64,000 bases of DNA from Bacillus sp. V5-8f. Lineage in GTDB: Bacteria > Bacillota > Bacilli > Bacillales > DSM-1321. Positions 32,728-41,077 of the stretch are shown piece after piece. The DNA lies in contig NZ_PGUW01000005.1 of assembly GCF_002863565.1 (NCBI RefSeq), forward strand, positions 372,001 to 436,000, given 5' to 3'. Position 1 is the first letter of the stretch; every line of letters begins with the position of its first letter. Below the pieces are notes generated by a model. It was not told the origin of the DNA and did no database searches. It saw nothing but the letters and a program-made list of their open reading frames with translations. Made by a program: the position numbers and the translations under genes.

Positions 32728-33939
32728 ATGAATAAGGAACAAAAAGGACAACTTCCTTTAGAAGGAGTACGTGCCATTGAATTAGGAACTCTTTTAGCTG
32801 GCCCTTTCTCAGGCAGGCTTCTTGCTGATTTTGGCGCTGAGGTTATAAAGGTGGAGCCGCCAAATATAGCAGACCCTATGAGAAATTGGGGAAAGGCAAA
32901 AGAAGGTGTCGGGCTTTGGTGGCCAATTCAATCCAGGAATAAGAAGTCGATTACACTAAATTTACGCCTTGAAGAAGGACAAAATATTTTAAAAGAATTG
33001 ATAAAAGATGCAGATATTCTAATTGAAAACTTCCGGCCGGGAACAATGGAAAAATGGAACCTTTCTTATGAAACGTTGGCAGAAATTAATCCAAAGCTAA
33101 TAATGGTGAGGACTTCAGGATTTGGCCAGACTGGACCTTACAAGCATCGTGCCGGATTTGGCAGCGTTGGTGAAGCAATGGGTGGCATCCGGTATGTTAC
33201 TGGCTTCGAGGATCGCCCGCCATCAAGAATCGGAGTTTCCCTAGGTGATACCCTAGCTGCCCTCTTTGCAACGATTGGATGTTTGGTGGCACTGCATGAA
33301 AGAGAAAAGTCGGGAATAGGACAAGTGGTAGACACTGCTCTTTATGAGTCCGTTTTCTCGGTTATGGAAAGCCTGGTTCCCGATTATCTCCTCGCAGGTT
33401 ATATTAGAGAAAGAATGGGAAATATCCTGCCTGGTGTAGCGCCTTCTAATATTTATTATACAAATGACGGAATATATATCGTGATTGGAGCAAATGCTGA
33501 TGGTGTATTTAGAAGACTATGTGAAGCGATGGAACAGCCTGAATTAGCAGACGATCCCCGTTTTGCGACCCACCATGCCAGAGCAGCAAATATGAAGATG
33601 CTGGATGCGATGATTGAAGAATGGACTAAAACTCTTCCAGCCAAACAAGCCTTGGAGCGATTAGAAGAAAAGGGTGTACCCTCAGGCCTCATCTATTCGG
33701 CTAAAGATATTGTGGAAGATCCGCATTATAAAGAACGCGAAATGATCATTTCAGTAGAACACCCGGAGCTAGGCGAGTTTCCAATGCCTGGCGTTGTGCC
33801 AAAGCTAAGCCGAACCCCTGGAAAAGTAAAACATGTCGGGCCTGAGAAAATGGGTAAACACAATGACGAAATATACAAACAATTACTAGGATTTGATGAT
33901 CAAAAAATGCATAACCTTAAGGAAAACAATGTTATATAA
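32728..33939 (+). CDS. Class III (CaiB/BaiF) CoA-transferase
   Basis: A 403-residue family III CoA-transferase. It shows the N-terminal GVRAIELGTLLAGPFSGRLLADFGAEVIKVEPP (CoA-binding Rossmann part, about 10-42). Further motifs are SRNKKSITLNL, LIENFRPGTMEKWNLSYE and the catalytic aspartate in GQVVDTALYESVF. It moves CoA from an acyl-CoA donor to a free carboxylic acid through an enzyme-anhydride intermediate. ATG 32728 follows AAAGGAAGG; the frame opens 18 nt earlier without a ribosome site. It is divergent from gntR-lyase and carries the shared operator, so it likely activates the imported acid that the lyase then cleaves. The substrate is not evident. Confidence 0.88.
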   Translation: MNKEQKGQLPLEGVRAIELGTLLAGPFSGRLLADFGAEVIKVEPPNIADPMRNWGKAKEGVGLWWPIQSRNKKSITLNLRLEEGQNILKELIKDADILIENFRPGTMEKWNLSYETLAEINPKLIMVRTSGFGQTGPYKHRAGFGSVGEAMGGIRYVTGFEDRPPSRIGVSLGDTLAALFATIGCLVALHEREKSGIGQVVDTALYESVFSVMESLVPDYLLAGYIRERMGNILPGVAPSNIYYTNDGIYIVIGANADGVFRRLCEAMEQPELADDPRFATHHARAANMKMLDAMIEEWTKTLPAKQALERLEEKGVPSGLIYSAKDIVEDPHYKEREMIISVEHPELGEFPMPGVVPKLSRTPGKVKHVGPEKMGKHNDEIYKQLLGFDDQKMHNLKENNVI

Positions 33940-34308
33940 AAGTGGTGGTGGTTCCATCTTTGTTACTTACTGAAGGTTCCAAGCACCAAGCATAAGCCAG
34001 TTATTAGAGTCCTTAACTATTGGGTTTGCAGGAACCGCCTGTAAATTTAATGTTAAGGATTTACTATTTCTACTAAATAAGATTATTTATATAGTGGATG
34101 ATTGTTTAGATTTAATGAATGCTCCGTTACCTGAGATCTATATGAGAGAATAGCAAACAGAGACGAATTCGTCCTGTCATCTCTTTTCCATTAAAAGATT
34201 ACCCCATCTGTAACGATAGTCCACCATCGCTAATCATTCACCGAAATTCAGCCGATTTGTTGCAGCATTCATCCAAACGGATTGGAATCCAGCTAATACT
34301 AGAATTTA
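33940..34308. other. Intergenic region with no supported gene
   Basis: A 60-codon frame without a start (33974-34153, ending PLPEIYMRE) is the only open stretch and matches nothing I know. A TTTGTTGCA motif near 34257 resembles the units of the array at 5.3 kb. Confidence 0.35.
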
Positions 34309-34376
34309 CTGATATATTCGGCGTTTGGCTGATATATCTGGAATTTGCTGATATATCCCAAATTCGCCTGATATAT
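34309..34376 (+). repeat. Array of 20-nt degenerate repeats (CTGATATAT)
   Basis: CTGATATAT occurs at 34309, 34329, 34348 and 34368, spacing 20, 19 and 20. It is separated by variable GGAATTTG-like spacers. The array lies in the convergent gap between the CoA-transferase and MFS genes. The same core, in reverse orientation and with the same 20-nt period, occurs at 43.8-44.0 kb. Confidence 0.7.
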
Positions 34377-34410
34377 TGGGTACTGGGCTTTCTAATGGAA
34401 GTTTAATAGA

Positions 34411-34440
34411 AAAAAACCTTAACGGCAAGCCGTTAAGGTT
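34411..34440 (-). terminator. Terminator of the MFS polyol-type permease gene
   Basis: AACCTTAACGG (34415-34425) pairs perfectly with 34430-34440. On the minus strand it is followed by TTTTTTC. Confidence 0.85.
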
Positions 34441-34515
34441 AAGCGTTCTCATTATTAGTTACTGCCAAAATCGAGGATCATAATTACTGCTTCAAAAATA
34501 CTTGAGTAGGGTGTC

Positions 34516-35802
34516 CTAATTTACACTAGCCGTCCTGTTGACAACCTCTTTGCCTTCTGCTTGCTTTTCTTCTTCCGGCAGCTTCATAAATTTCATCAAT
34601 ATAGCACCGCTAAAGTAAAGGATTGAGAATACCCATGCTAGTCCTTCTGCTCCAATACTGTTGATAAACAAACCAACGAGTGCTGGTGCAATAAAGTAAG
34701 ACATGCCTGCACCAAAGCTAACGATTGCCATGGCAGAACCTTTTTGTTCTGGCGCCAGAGCAGCTACAAGGGCAGAAAGCGGGACGAATCCGCAAAGCAC
34801 AATTCCAAAGATAATTGCCACTAAGATCATAGCCCAGAAATTATGGCCAACAACGTGTGGTGTATAAAACAGAACGAGTGTCATGATACCGCAGCCAACA
34901 CTGCCAAGCCACATGACCGTCTTGCGCCACCCGAACCATTTGTCACTGATGTATGGAATGATCAGATTAAAAACGATGTTCGCAAACCAAAAGGTTCCCC
35001 AGATGGTCAGCCATTCCCCGGTTGAATATTTATATTCAGAAGCTAAATAAATCGGGAAGAAGATCGGAAGGGCCCCTACACCGACTGAATTGATGATACG
35101 GACCAGCCCGCCAATTGCCACTTTCGGTTTTTCGATACAAATTGTAAATCCGCTTAATAGGCTTTTTAGTTTTTCCTTTGCGTCACCCTTATCCTCACTG
35201 ACCTTTTCATTGCCGACCACTAAAAGTCCAACAATTCCACCAACCAGTACCCAGGCAACAGCACTCCATAAAAGTCCCATGTACCCAATCTTATCAGTCA
35301 TAAAAGCCGGGAAATAACTTCCCACCACATATAGTCCGCCGCTCCATGCAGCCCAGAACAGGCCCACTGCTGTAGCCAAAATACGCTGAGGGCTGCGATA
35401 TGTCACCCAGACTAAAAACGAATAACAAAAGAAAGGATAGCCAATCCCGCGCAGCGCATAGGTTGGCAGCATCGCGGCAAAATTATGCTGCTTTAATCCC
35501 AGTTCAATGAAAAGGATCTGGCCTACAAGCCAGGTGATGAGACCTATAAGCATAACCTTTCTTGGTCCCCATATTTCTGTAAGTACTCCTGAAAAATAAG
35601 CAGCGATCGCTAATACTGCTCCATATGCCGTAAAAAGAGTTGCTGCCTGTTGGACCGTCAATCCCTGTTCAATTAAATATGGAGATAGCCACGCGTGTTC
35701 GAGTCCATCACCCGCCATAAAGATGAGCATTGCAACAAAGCCCCAAATCATTTTACCGGGCAGGCCGGCCTTGCCCTGCTGCTGTTCTGTAATCGCATTC
35801 AT
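34516..35802 (-). CDS. MFS transporter, polyol-permease-like
   Basis: A 428-residue major facilitator with 12 hydrophobic helices. The start region WGFVAMLIFMAGDGLEHAWLSPYLIEQGL and the loop GVLTEIWGPRKVM resemble the polyol permease group (ribitol/arabinitol RbtT and DalT). The C-terminus is hydrophilic (EEEKQAEGKEVVNR). ATG 35802 is preceded by GAGGTGACTAAA. It is the last gene downstream of the first keto-sugar block (TIM-B1, Gfo-B1, Gfo-A1, TIM-A1). A very strong inverted repeat (35880-35924) separates it from TIM-A1. It probably imports a sugar or polyol handled by the block; the substrate assignment is inference. Confidence 0.8.
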   Translation of the reverse strand: MNAITEQQQGKAGLPGKMIWGFVAMLIFMAGDGLEHAWLSPYLIEQGLTVQQAATLFTAYGAVLAIAAYFSGVLTEIWGPRKVMLIGLITWLVGQILFIELGLKQHNFAAMLPTYALRGIGYPFFCYSFLVWVTYRSPQRILATAVGLFWAAWSGGLYVVGSYFPAFMTDKIGYMGLLWSAVAWVLVGGIVGLLVVGNEKVSEDKGDAKEKLKSLLSGFTICIEKPKVAIGGLVRIINSVGVGALPIFFPIYLASEYKYSTGEWLTIWGTFWFANIVFNLIIPYISDKWFGWRKTVMWLGSVGCGIMTLVLFYTPHVVGHNFWAMILVAIIFGIVLCGFVPLSALVAALAPEQKGSAMAIVSFGAGMSYFIAPALVGLFINSIGAEGLAWVFSILYFSGAILMKFMKLPEEEKQAEGKEVVNRTASVN

Positions 35803-35864
35803 TTTAGTCACCTCGGAATCTTATGTTTACTTCTCTTGATGCATTGTTAGTCCATGTAAGTTAA

Positions 35865-35924
35865 GGATGGTACCATCCAGTGATTCGATACAGGTACCTG
35901 TTTAAAGTACCTGTATCGAATCAC
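35865..35924. repeat. Perfect 18-bp inverted repeat plus adjacent palindrome
   Basis: GTGATTCGATACAGGTAC (35880-35897) is mirrored exactly at 35907-35924 around a 9-nt loop. GGATGGTACCATCC (35865-35878) is a second palindrome beside it. No T-run follows, so it may act as an RNA processing or stability element between TIM-A1 and the MFS gene. Confidence 0.7.
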
Positions 35925-35933
35925 CGAAGTGTG

Positions 35934-36905
35934 TTATGCCCACCACATTTCGGTTAGCTGCTCTTTAAACAGTGCTCCCTTTAACAAAGAAATAGCCTTT
36001 CCCAATCCTTCATCAATGGAAGCCAGCATATCTTCATGCTCAATAGAAATAACATAGTCATAGCCGACAGCACGAAGAGTGCTCACGATGTCTTTCCAGG
36101 TCTTTTCATCTTGGCCATAACCTACTGACCTAAACGTCCAGGAACGATTTAATACATCACTGTAATGTTTAGTGTCCAATACGCCATTCACACTAATATT
36201 CGCCTTGTCCAAATACGTATCTTTCGCATGGAAATGGAAGATTGCTTCCTCTTTTCCTAGAGCTTTAATGGCTTCCACAGGATTGATTCCTTGCCATAAC
36301 AGGTGGCTCGGATCAAAATTTGCACCAATGGATGGTCCTGCATGTTCTCTCAATTTTAATAACGTTTCAGGGTTATATACGACAAAGCCTGGATGCATTT
36401 CAAAGGCAATTTGCTTAATCCCATGCTGTTCTGCATACTTTGCCTCTTCCTTCCAGTATGGAATGACGACCTCATTCCATTGCCAATCCAAAACCTCTGT
36501 ATATTCAGGAGGCCAAGAGCAAGTCACCCAGTTTGGAAACTTCGCATGGGCATGATCTCCCGGGCATCCTGAAAACCCATTTATAACCGGGATTTCCAAG
36601 CGTTCCGCCAGCAATACAGTCTTCCGCCAGGTTTCATGTGCCGCTTCGGCCACCTTTTTATCCGGATGAAGCGGATTGCCATGATTGCTTAGCCCGCTTA
36701 TGATCATTCCCCTGCTTTCAACGGCTTTTTTGAAGGCCTTTAATTTTTCCGGGCTTTCCAAAAGCTCGTCAGGATTACAATGGCTGTTTCCTGGATAATT
36801 ACCAGTACCAAGTTCTACTGCTTCAACACCCATTCCAGCTAGTTTATCTAACATTTCTTCAAAAGGCAGATTTTGATAAAGAACCGTAAAAACCCCTAAT
36901 TTCAT
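35934..36905 (-). CDS. TIM-barrel sugar isomerase/epimerase-family protein (TIM-A, copy 1)
   Basis: A 323-residue xylose-isomerase-like TIM barrel (AP endonuclease 2 family). The start MKLGVFTVLYQNLPFEEMLDKL follows AGGAGGGGTAATC. Probable divalent-metal ligands are the Glu in AFEMHPGF, Asp/His in NFDPSHLLW, His in FHFHAKD and Glu in ISIEHED. The usual length of this subgroup is kept. In keto-sugar pathways such proteins catalyse elimination, hydration or epimerisation of 3-keto-glycosides. It is near-identical in layout to the second copy at 50824-51795, down to the C-terminal EMWWA. It begins 2 nt after Gfo-A1, so the two are co-translated. The exact reaction is inferred. Confidence 0.85.
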   Translation of the reverse strand: MKLGVFTVLYQNLPFEEMLDKLAGMGVEAVELGTGNYPGNSHCNPDELLESPEKLKAFKKAVESRGMIISGLSNHGNPLHPDKKVAEAAHETWRKTVLLAERLEIPVINGFSGCPGDHAHAKFPNWVTCSWPPEYTEVLDWQWNEVVIPYWKEEAKYAEQHGIKQIAFEMHPGFVVYNPETLLKLREHAGPSIGANFDPSHLLWQGINPVEAIKALGKEEAIFHFHAKDTYLDKANISVNGVLDTKHYSDVLNRSWTFRSVGYGQDEKTWKDIVSTLRAVGYDYVISIEHEDMLASIDEGLGKAISLLKGALFKEQLTEMWWA

Positions 36906-36907
36906 GA

Positions 36908-38080
36908 TTACCCCTCCTGGTGTCTCCGAACTTTGACCCATTTTTGTTGTTCGTGGCTTTCTAAGATGGCATCTGTAATGCACATGGATACATGCCCATC
37001 GGCAAAAGTAGCAAAATTCGCCTCATCATGTTCGGGATCTTTGCCATCGCGAATGAATGAGTAGAAATTTAACATGACATTTTTCAAGGCATCAGGCCAT
37101 CCTTCATTGTGTCCCCCCGGATGGTGGATTGCACTTTGTGCTTCAGGCAAGAATAATGCTGGATCAGCAAGAAGGGTTTCATTTGGTTTATCACGATGTC
37201 CGATCCATAGTTGAGCTGGTTCCTCCTGATTCCAGAAAGCCGAGCTTTTGCTTCCATTGATTTCAAAGCTTAGTCTGTTTTTGCGTCCAGCACTTACCTG
37301 GGAAACCGTAAACACACCTCTTGAGCCATCTTCAAAACGGACAAGAACCGATGCATAATCTTCTGTGTTAATCTCAACATCTTCATATTTCATGGCCTCG
37401 TCTTTTTGAGCACCAAACGTCGATACATTTGATTTTGGTTTCTTTCTCACTGGAAGGACTGTCACTAAATCAGCGAAAACTTCGACAATTTTTTTGCCAG
37501 TTACATATTGGACCGTGTCACACCAGTGTGAACCGATATCCGCAATTGCGCGTGATTTTCCACCTGCTTCAGGAGCCAACCGCCAGTTAAAGTCAGTCTC
37601 ATATAAAAGCCAATCCTGTAAATAACTGCCGTGCACCAGATTTACCTTCCCTAGCTGATCATGCTTGACCATAGCGGTTAACTGTTTGACAATCGGGTAT
37701 TGGCGGTAATTAAAATTTACGCCATGCACAACCTTGTGTTCCTTTGCTAATGCAAGGAGCTCTGCAGATTCTTCACTGGACACAGCCAGCGGTTTTTCAG
37801 ACAGCACATGCTTTCCGGCTAAAATGGCTTCTTTATTGATCTCAAAATGAAGGTTATTCGGTGTACAATTGTGCACCACTTGTATTTCATCATCCTGAAG
37901 CATCTCGCGATAATCAGCATAGGCTTTAGGAATGCCCAGTTCAGCTGCCTTTTCTTTAGCAGCCTCCAGGCTGGACGCTGCCAGCCCGACAACTTCCACA
38001 AATCCAAGCCTTCTTATGGCTTCAATATGGGTAGGCCCTATAAAACCGGTTCCAATTACACCAACTTTAATTTTTTCCAT
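36908..38080 (-). CDS. Gfo/Idh/MocA-family oxidoreductase (Gfo-A, copy 1)
   Basis: A 390-residue NAD(P)-dependent sugar dehydrogenase. The N-terminal Rossmann fold shows GVIGTGFIGPTHIEAIRRL (dinucleotide motif, about 7-25) and the family SEKPLA (Lys-Pro catalytic/coenzyme motif, about 94-99). The C-terminal alpha/beta domain holds the substrate pocket, with DIGSHWCDTVQYVTG carrying the conserved Asp/His. Proteins of this type oxidise a ring hydroxyl of sugars or inositols to a ketone. It follows AAGGAGGACAAGGACC and sits between Gfo-B1 and TIM-A1. A close paralogue is at 51799-52968. I cannot tell which carbon is oxidised. Confidence 0.88.
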   Translation of the reverse strand: MEKIKVGVIGTGFIGPTHIEAIRRLGFVEVVGLAASSLEAAKEKAAELGIPKAYADYREMLQDDEIQVVHNCTPNNLHFEINKEAILAGKHVLSEKPLAVSSEESAELLALAKEHKVVHGVNFNYRQYPIVKQLTAMVKHDQLGKVNLVHGSYLQDWLLYETDFNWRLAPEAGGKSRAIADIGSHWCDTVQYVTGKKIVEVFADLVTVLPVRKKPKSNVSTFGAQKDEAMKYEDVEINTEDYASVLVRFEDGSRGVFTVSQVSAGRKNRLSFEINGSKSSAFWNQEEPAQLWIGHRDKPNETLLADPALFLPEAQSAIHHPGGHNEGWPDALKNVMLNFYSFIRDGKDPEHDEANFATFADGHVSMCITDAILESHEQQKWVKVRRHQEG

Positions 38081-38159
38081 GGTCCTTGTCCTCCTTAATT
38101 AAACGACGGTTTTGTTATTTAACAAAGATGTTATTAGCCGCAGGAGCTTTTTTAATAAA

Positions 38160-38183
38160 GGCTGCCGCAACAGGGCAGCAGCC
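38160..38183 (-). terminator. Intra-operon hairpin between Gfo-B1 and Gfo-A1
   Basis: GGCTGC (38160-38165) pairs with GCAGCC (38178-38183), followed on the minus strand by TTTATT. Likely a partial terminator. In copy 2 the ABC genes occupy exactly this junction. Confidence 0.55.
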
Positions 38184-38207
38184 GTTAGAATAATAAACGT
38201 TAACGGA

Positions 38208-39392
38208 TTATTTTTTTTCTAAATCGTTAATATTTACCCATTGGCCTTTTTCGGCTGATTCAAGAATCGCATCAGCAATAAGCTCAATACGGTATCCGTC
38301 ATTAAAGTTTGGTGAAAATTGTGTTTCTTCTTCTGCGATTGCTTTAAAGAAGTCATGCGTTTCAATTATTTTTGTTTCTCCATATCCGATACCTAATGCA
38401 GGGATTGGCCATAAAGCTTCTCCGTATGGAGTAGCAGGACCTGTATAAACGGTTCTGAAGCCCTTCGCATCACTTGGATCATCCGCAAAGCTTACTTGCA
38501 GTTCATCACGGCGCTCATAGTTGAAGTATAAGGATCCTTTTTCACCATGGATTTCAAAAGTCAGGAAGTTATTGCGTCCCCAGGCATTACGTGTTGCTTC
38601 GATGGATCCGATGGCACCGTTTTCAAACTTGACCATTGTAATGAACTCATCATCTACATCGACTTTGCCTTTCGGTACATCCACTTCACTGCTTTTCACC
38701 GTACCGAGCTTATCAATGCCGCCTGTTTGTAATGGTCTTTCCGGAATCCAAGTTCTAGTCATGGCATTTACATCTGAAATTTCACCAACCAGGTAGCGTG
38801 CAAAATCTACAACGTGTGTTCCGATATCGCCTAGTGCGCCTGAACCTGCAATTTTCTTTTGAAAACGCCAAGATAACGGTGAATTTGGATCAGCAGACCA
38901 ATCTTGCAGATATGTTCCACGGAAGCTGAGGATTTTTCCGATTCTTCCTTCTTCAATGTATTTTTTCGCGAGTGCAACAGCAGGAGTTCTTCTGTAGTTG
39001 AAAGCAACCGCATGTTTAACGCCTGCAGCCTTAACTGCCTCTAACATTTCTTTCGCTTCGGCAGCGCCCAGTGCCAACGGCTTTTCAGAAATGATGTGCT
39101 TGCCTGCTTTTGCCGCAGCAATCGCAATCTCGGCATGGGTATTGTTTGGAGTTACAATATCAATAACATCGATTTCAGGATTGTTTACTACCTCTCTCCA
39201 ATCAGTGGAGTAATGTTCAAATCCCAATCTTGCCGCTGCATCCTTGGCTAATTCTTCTTTTACATCCACTACTGTGTGGCGGTGCGGGATAGCAGGAGCA
39301 GGCCAAAAGAACATTGGCATTGCTGCGTATGCAAGTGAGTGTGCCTTTCCCATGAATCCTCCGCCAATCATACCTACGTTTAATTTTTTCAT
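38208..39392 (-). CDS. Gfo/Idh/MocA-family oxidoreductase, levoglucosan-dehydrogenase-like (Gfo-B, copy 1)
   Basis: A 394-residue NAD-dependent dehydrogenase. ATG 39392 follows GAGGGGGATATCGAAA and starts MKKLNVGMIGGGFMGKAH (Rossmann motif). Then come TPNNTHAEIAI, SEKPLAL (about 98-104) and FNYRRTPAVALAKK. SGALGDIGTHVVDFARYLVG supplies the catalytic Asp/His, and later RNAWGRNNFLTFEIHG and IPALGIGYGE appear. To my recollection this pattern is close to levoglucosan dehydrogenase (LgdA) of actinobacteria, which oxidises C3 of 1,6-anhydroglucose. That comparison is from memory and should be treated as a lead. The second copy is at 55626-56816. It is transcribed after TIM-B1. Confidence 0.85.
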   Translation of the reverse strand: MKKLNVGMIGGGFMGKAHSLAYAAMPMFFWPAPAIPHRHTVVDVKEELAKDAAARLGFEHYSTDWREVVNNPEIDVIDIVTPNNTHAEIAIAAAKAGKHIISEKPLALGAAEAKEMLEAVKAAGVKHAVAFNYRRTPAVALAKKYIEEGRIGKILSFRGTYLQDWSADPNSPLSWRFQKKIAGSGALGDIGTHVVDFARYLVGEISDVNAMTRTWIPERPLQTGGIDKLGTVKSSEVDVPKGKVDVDDEFITMVKFENGAIGSIEATRNAWGRNNFLTFEIHGEKGSLYFNYERRDELQVSFADDPSDAKGFRTVYTGPATPYGEALWPIPALGIGYGETKIIETHDFFKAIAEEETQFSPNFNDGYRIELIADAILESAEKGQWVNINDLEKK

Positions 39393-39500
39393 TTTCGATA
39401 TCCCCCTCAAATTGAATGGATGTTCAAAGTGTTTTTTAATCGCTTACAAAACTAGTAAGCTTTATTTCTCATATTTTAAACCGCTTCTAAATTCTTTAAA

Positions 39501-40310
39501 TTATTTCTCAAATTTTAATAAAAACTTACGGCTAATTTCTGCACCTTTTTTAGGATCTGCATAGCTGTCAAGTTCCACAGTGATCCAATCATCATAATTG
39601 TTTTCGTTTAACAGCCTTACCATTTCATCGAATTTTTGGTGCCCTTCACCTAATGGCAAGAATTCACCATTTGCAAAGTCCTTAAAGTGGATATATTTAA
39701 TCCGGTCTGCGTACTTTTTAACAACCTCTACAGGATCTCCGCCACCTGCTTCGATATGAGCCGTATCCGGGCATAAATTAATAGTTGTCAAAGCCATAAG
39801 CTTGTCCAGTTGGTCCGGAGCTTCCACATTCGTACCTAAATGCGGATGATAGCTTGGAATGAGATTATTTTTTTCTGCAATCGCTGCCACTTTATCGAGG
39901 GCGTTGGCTAAATCAGCGTAATCGCTTTCTTTAATGCCATTGGCACGTACTGCCCCTCCGCCAATAACCAGGTGTCTCGCGCCTAATTCAGAAGCTAGAG
40001 CCGCCACTTCTTCAATTTTTTGCAATTCTTCTACTAAAACGTCTGGGTAGATGAAATTCCCCCCGGTGTAAACACCGATGAACTCTAAAGAATATTGCTC
40101 AAGCAAAGATTTAAATTCTTCTTTTCTATCTTTGTATTGCATCAAGTTTCCATCGAATAGTTCAAACCCTGTGTACCCTGCTTCTGAGATATCTTTTAAG
40201 GCTTCTTCTGTTGAGCCATTCGCAAGATAATAAAGATCCTTTATTGAAGTTACCCCGGCTGGATGCCCTACAACACCGCCCCAAGTATTGGTTTGATAGC
40301 CAAATTTCAT
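39501..40310 (-). CDS. TIM-barrel sugar isomerase/epimerase-family protein (TIM-B, copy 1)
   Basis: A 269-residue IolE/IolH-like TIM barrel. The start MKFGYQTNTWGGVVGHPAG follows CGGAGGAGCAGAACA. Probable metal ligands are the Glu in GFELFDGN, the His in SYHPHLGTN, Asp/His in CPDTAHIEAGG, His in IKYIHFKD and Glu in ITVELDSY. Members act as isomerases, epimerases, dehydratases or keto-glycoside lyases on sugars. It is the first gene of copy 1 of the four-gene block. The region upstream has three TGTAATCGATTACA operators. The paralogue at 58076-58882 is the first gene of copy 2 in the same relative position. Confidence 0.87.
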   Translation of the reverse strand: MKFGYQTNTWGGVVGHPAGVTSIKDLYYLANGSTEEALKDISEAGYTGFELFDGNLMQYKDRKEEFKSLLEQYSLEFIGVYTGGNFIYPDVLVEELQKIEEVAALASELGARHLVIGGGAVRANGIKESDYADLANALDKVAAIAEKNNLIPSYHPHLGTNVEAPDQLDKLMALTTINLCPDTAHIEAGGGDPVEVVKKYADRIKYIHFKDFANGEFLPLGEGHQKFDEMVRLLNENNYDDWITVELDSYADPKKGAEISRKFLLKFEK

Positions 40311-40392
40311 TGTTCTGCTCCTCCGTTTCCTTCCTGGTGTAAGTACAAGATGTCTTTATTTGGTGTTTTTTGGTTAAAACACCTCATGTTAG

Positions 40393-40406
40393 TGTAATCG
40401 ATTACA
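40393..40406 (-). promoter_or_regulatory. LacI-type operator, TIM-B1 operon, proximal
   Basis: A perfect palindrome TGTAATCGATTACA (extended to 16 bp GTGTAATCGATTACAC). On the minus strand it lies between a TTGCAA and a TACACT, so it may sit inside the promoter. Confidence 0.75.
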
Positions 40407-40467
40407 CAAAATTTGCAACTTTATTTGCTAATTACCCAATTTAGAAAGCTTTTAATCTTCTGTTTAC

Positions 40468-40481
40468 TGTAATCGATTACA
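40468..40481 (-). promoter_or_regulatory. LacI-type operator, TIM-B1 operon, middle
   Basis: TGTAATCGATTACA, perfect palindrome, 75 bp from the proximal copy. Confidence 0.72.
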
Positions 40482-40541
40482 TTGAAGAATAAAAAAACTC
40501 TTATTATTAGGTTGTTTTTATTCTCTTAACTACGATATTAG

Positions 40542-40555
40542 TGTAATCGATTACA
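40542..40555 (-). promoter_or_regulatory. LacI-type operator, TIM-B1 operon, distal
   Basis: TGTAATCGATTACA, perfect palindrome, 74 bp from the middle copy. The even ~75-bp spacing of three sites (about seven helical turns each) suits DNA looping. Confidence 0.72.
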
Positions 40556-40988
40556 TTTTTAATTTCAACTATTTTTAACTATTTTATTTAATTTGTTTCA
40601 TAATTTCGTTCATAGCAGTAAAGAAACTTAATCCTTTGCATTGGCATCCTACTATTGGGCGTGTTGGATCTCCGGTTCAAACGCAAGCTAGAATTCCCCT
40701 GCACTCAAAGTCCCTACCATTGCAGGTTTTTGTATCCTACACGGTGTACATATGGCAATAACTCCTCGATTCTATTAAGCTTATAGACCATGAACATGGT
40801 TTTCTGTCAAACTCCCCCATTTCGAAAAATAACCCGGGCAGTACCTTACTAAATACATGACAAAATAGGACTTTCTGTTATAAAAGGACATAAAAAGGCA
40901 AAGAAATCACTGGGAAGGTTTACTTTTTAAATGAAGGCTATTCCCTTTTTTTAAAAATTCCTAACTTGGCACAAATTATAAGTTTTAT

Positions 40989-41042
40989 ATGTAAACTTCA
41001 CATAAAAACCAGTTGACATTATTTTTACCATTCTATTATGCT
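40989..41042 (+). promoter_or_regulatory. BirA-type operator and sigma-A promoter of bioYB
   Basis: ATGTAAAC (40989-40996), N15 and GTTGACAT (41012-41019) form an inverted repeat (7 of 8) of the BirA operator type. It overlaps the -35 TTGACA (41013-41018). After 18 nt comes TATGCT (41037-41042). BirA-biotinyl-AMP would block the promoter when biotin is plentiful. Confidence 0.65.
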
Positions 41043-41077
41043 GAATATATAAAAAACTTCTTAAAGGAGACATCTTC

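Noticed and set aside
33974-34153. 60-codon open frame ending PLPEIYMRE
   Set aside because: No start codon with a ribosome site and no family resemblance. A stop-free run of this length is expected by chance somewhere in the window.
40600-40760. tRNA-like look of GGTTCAAAC and a CCTGCA/TGCAGG pairing
   Set aside because: No cloverleaf with acceptor, D and anticodon arms can be folded around it.
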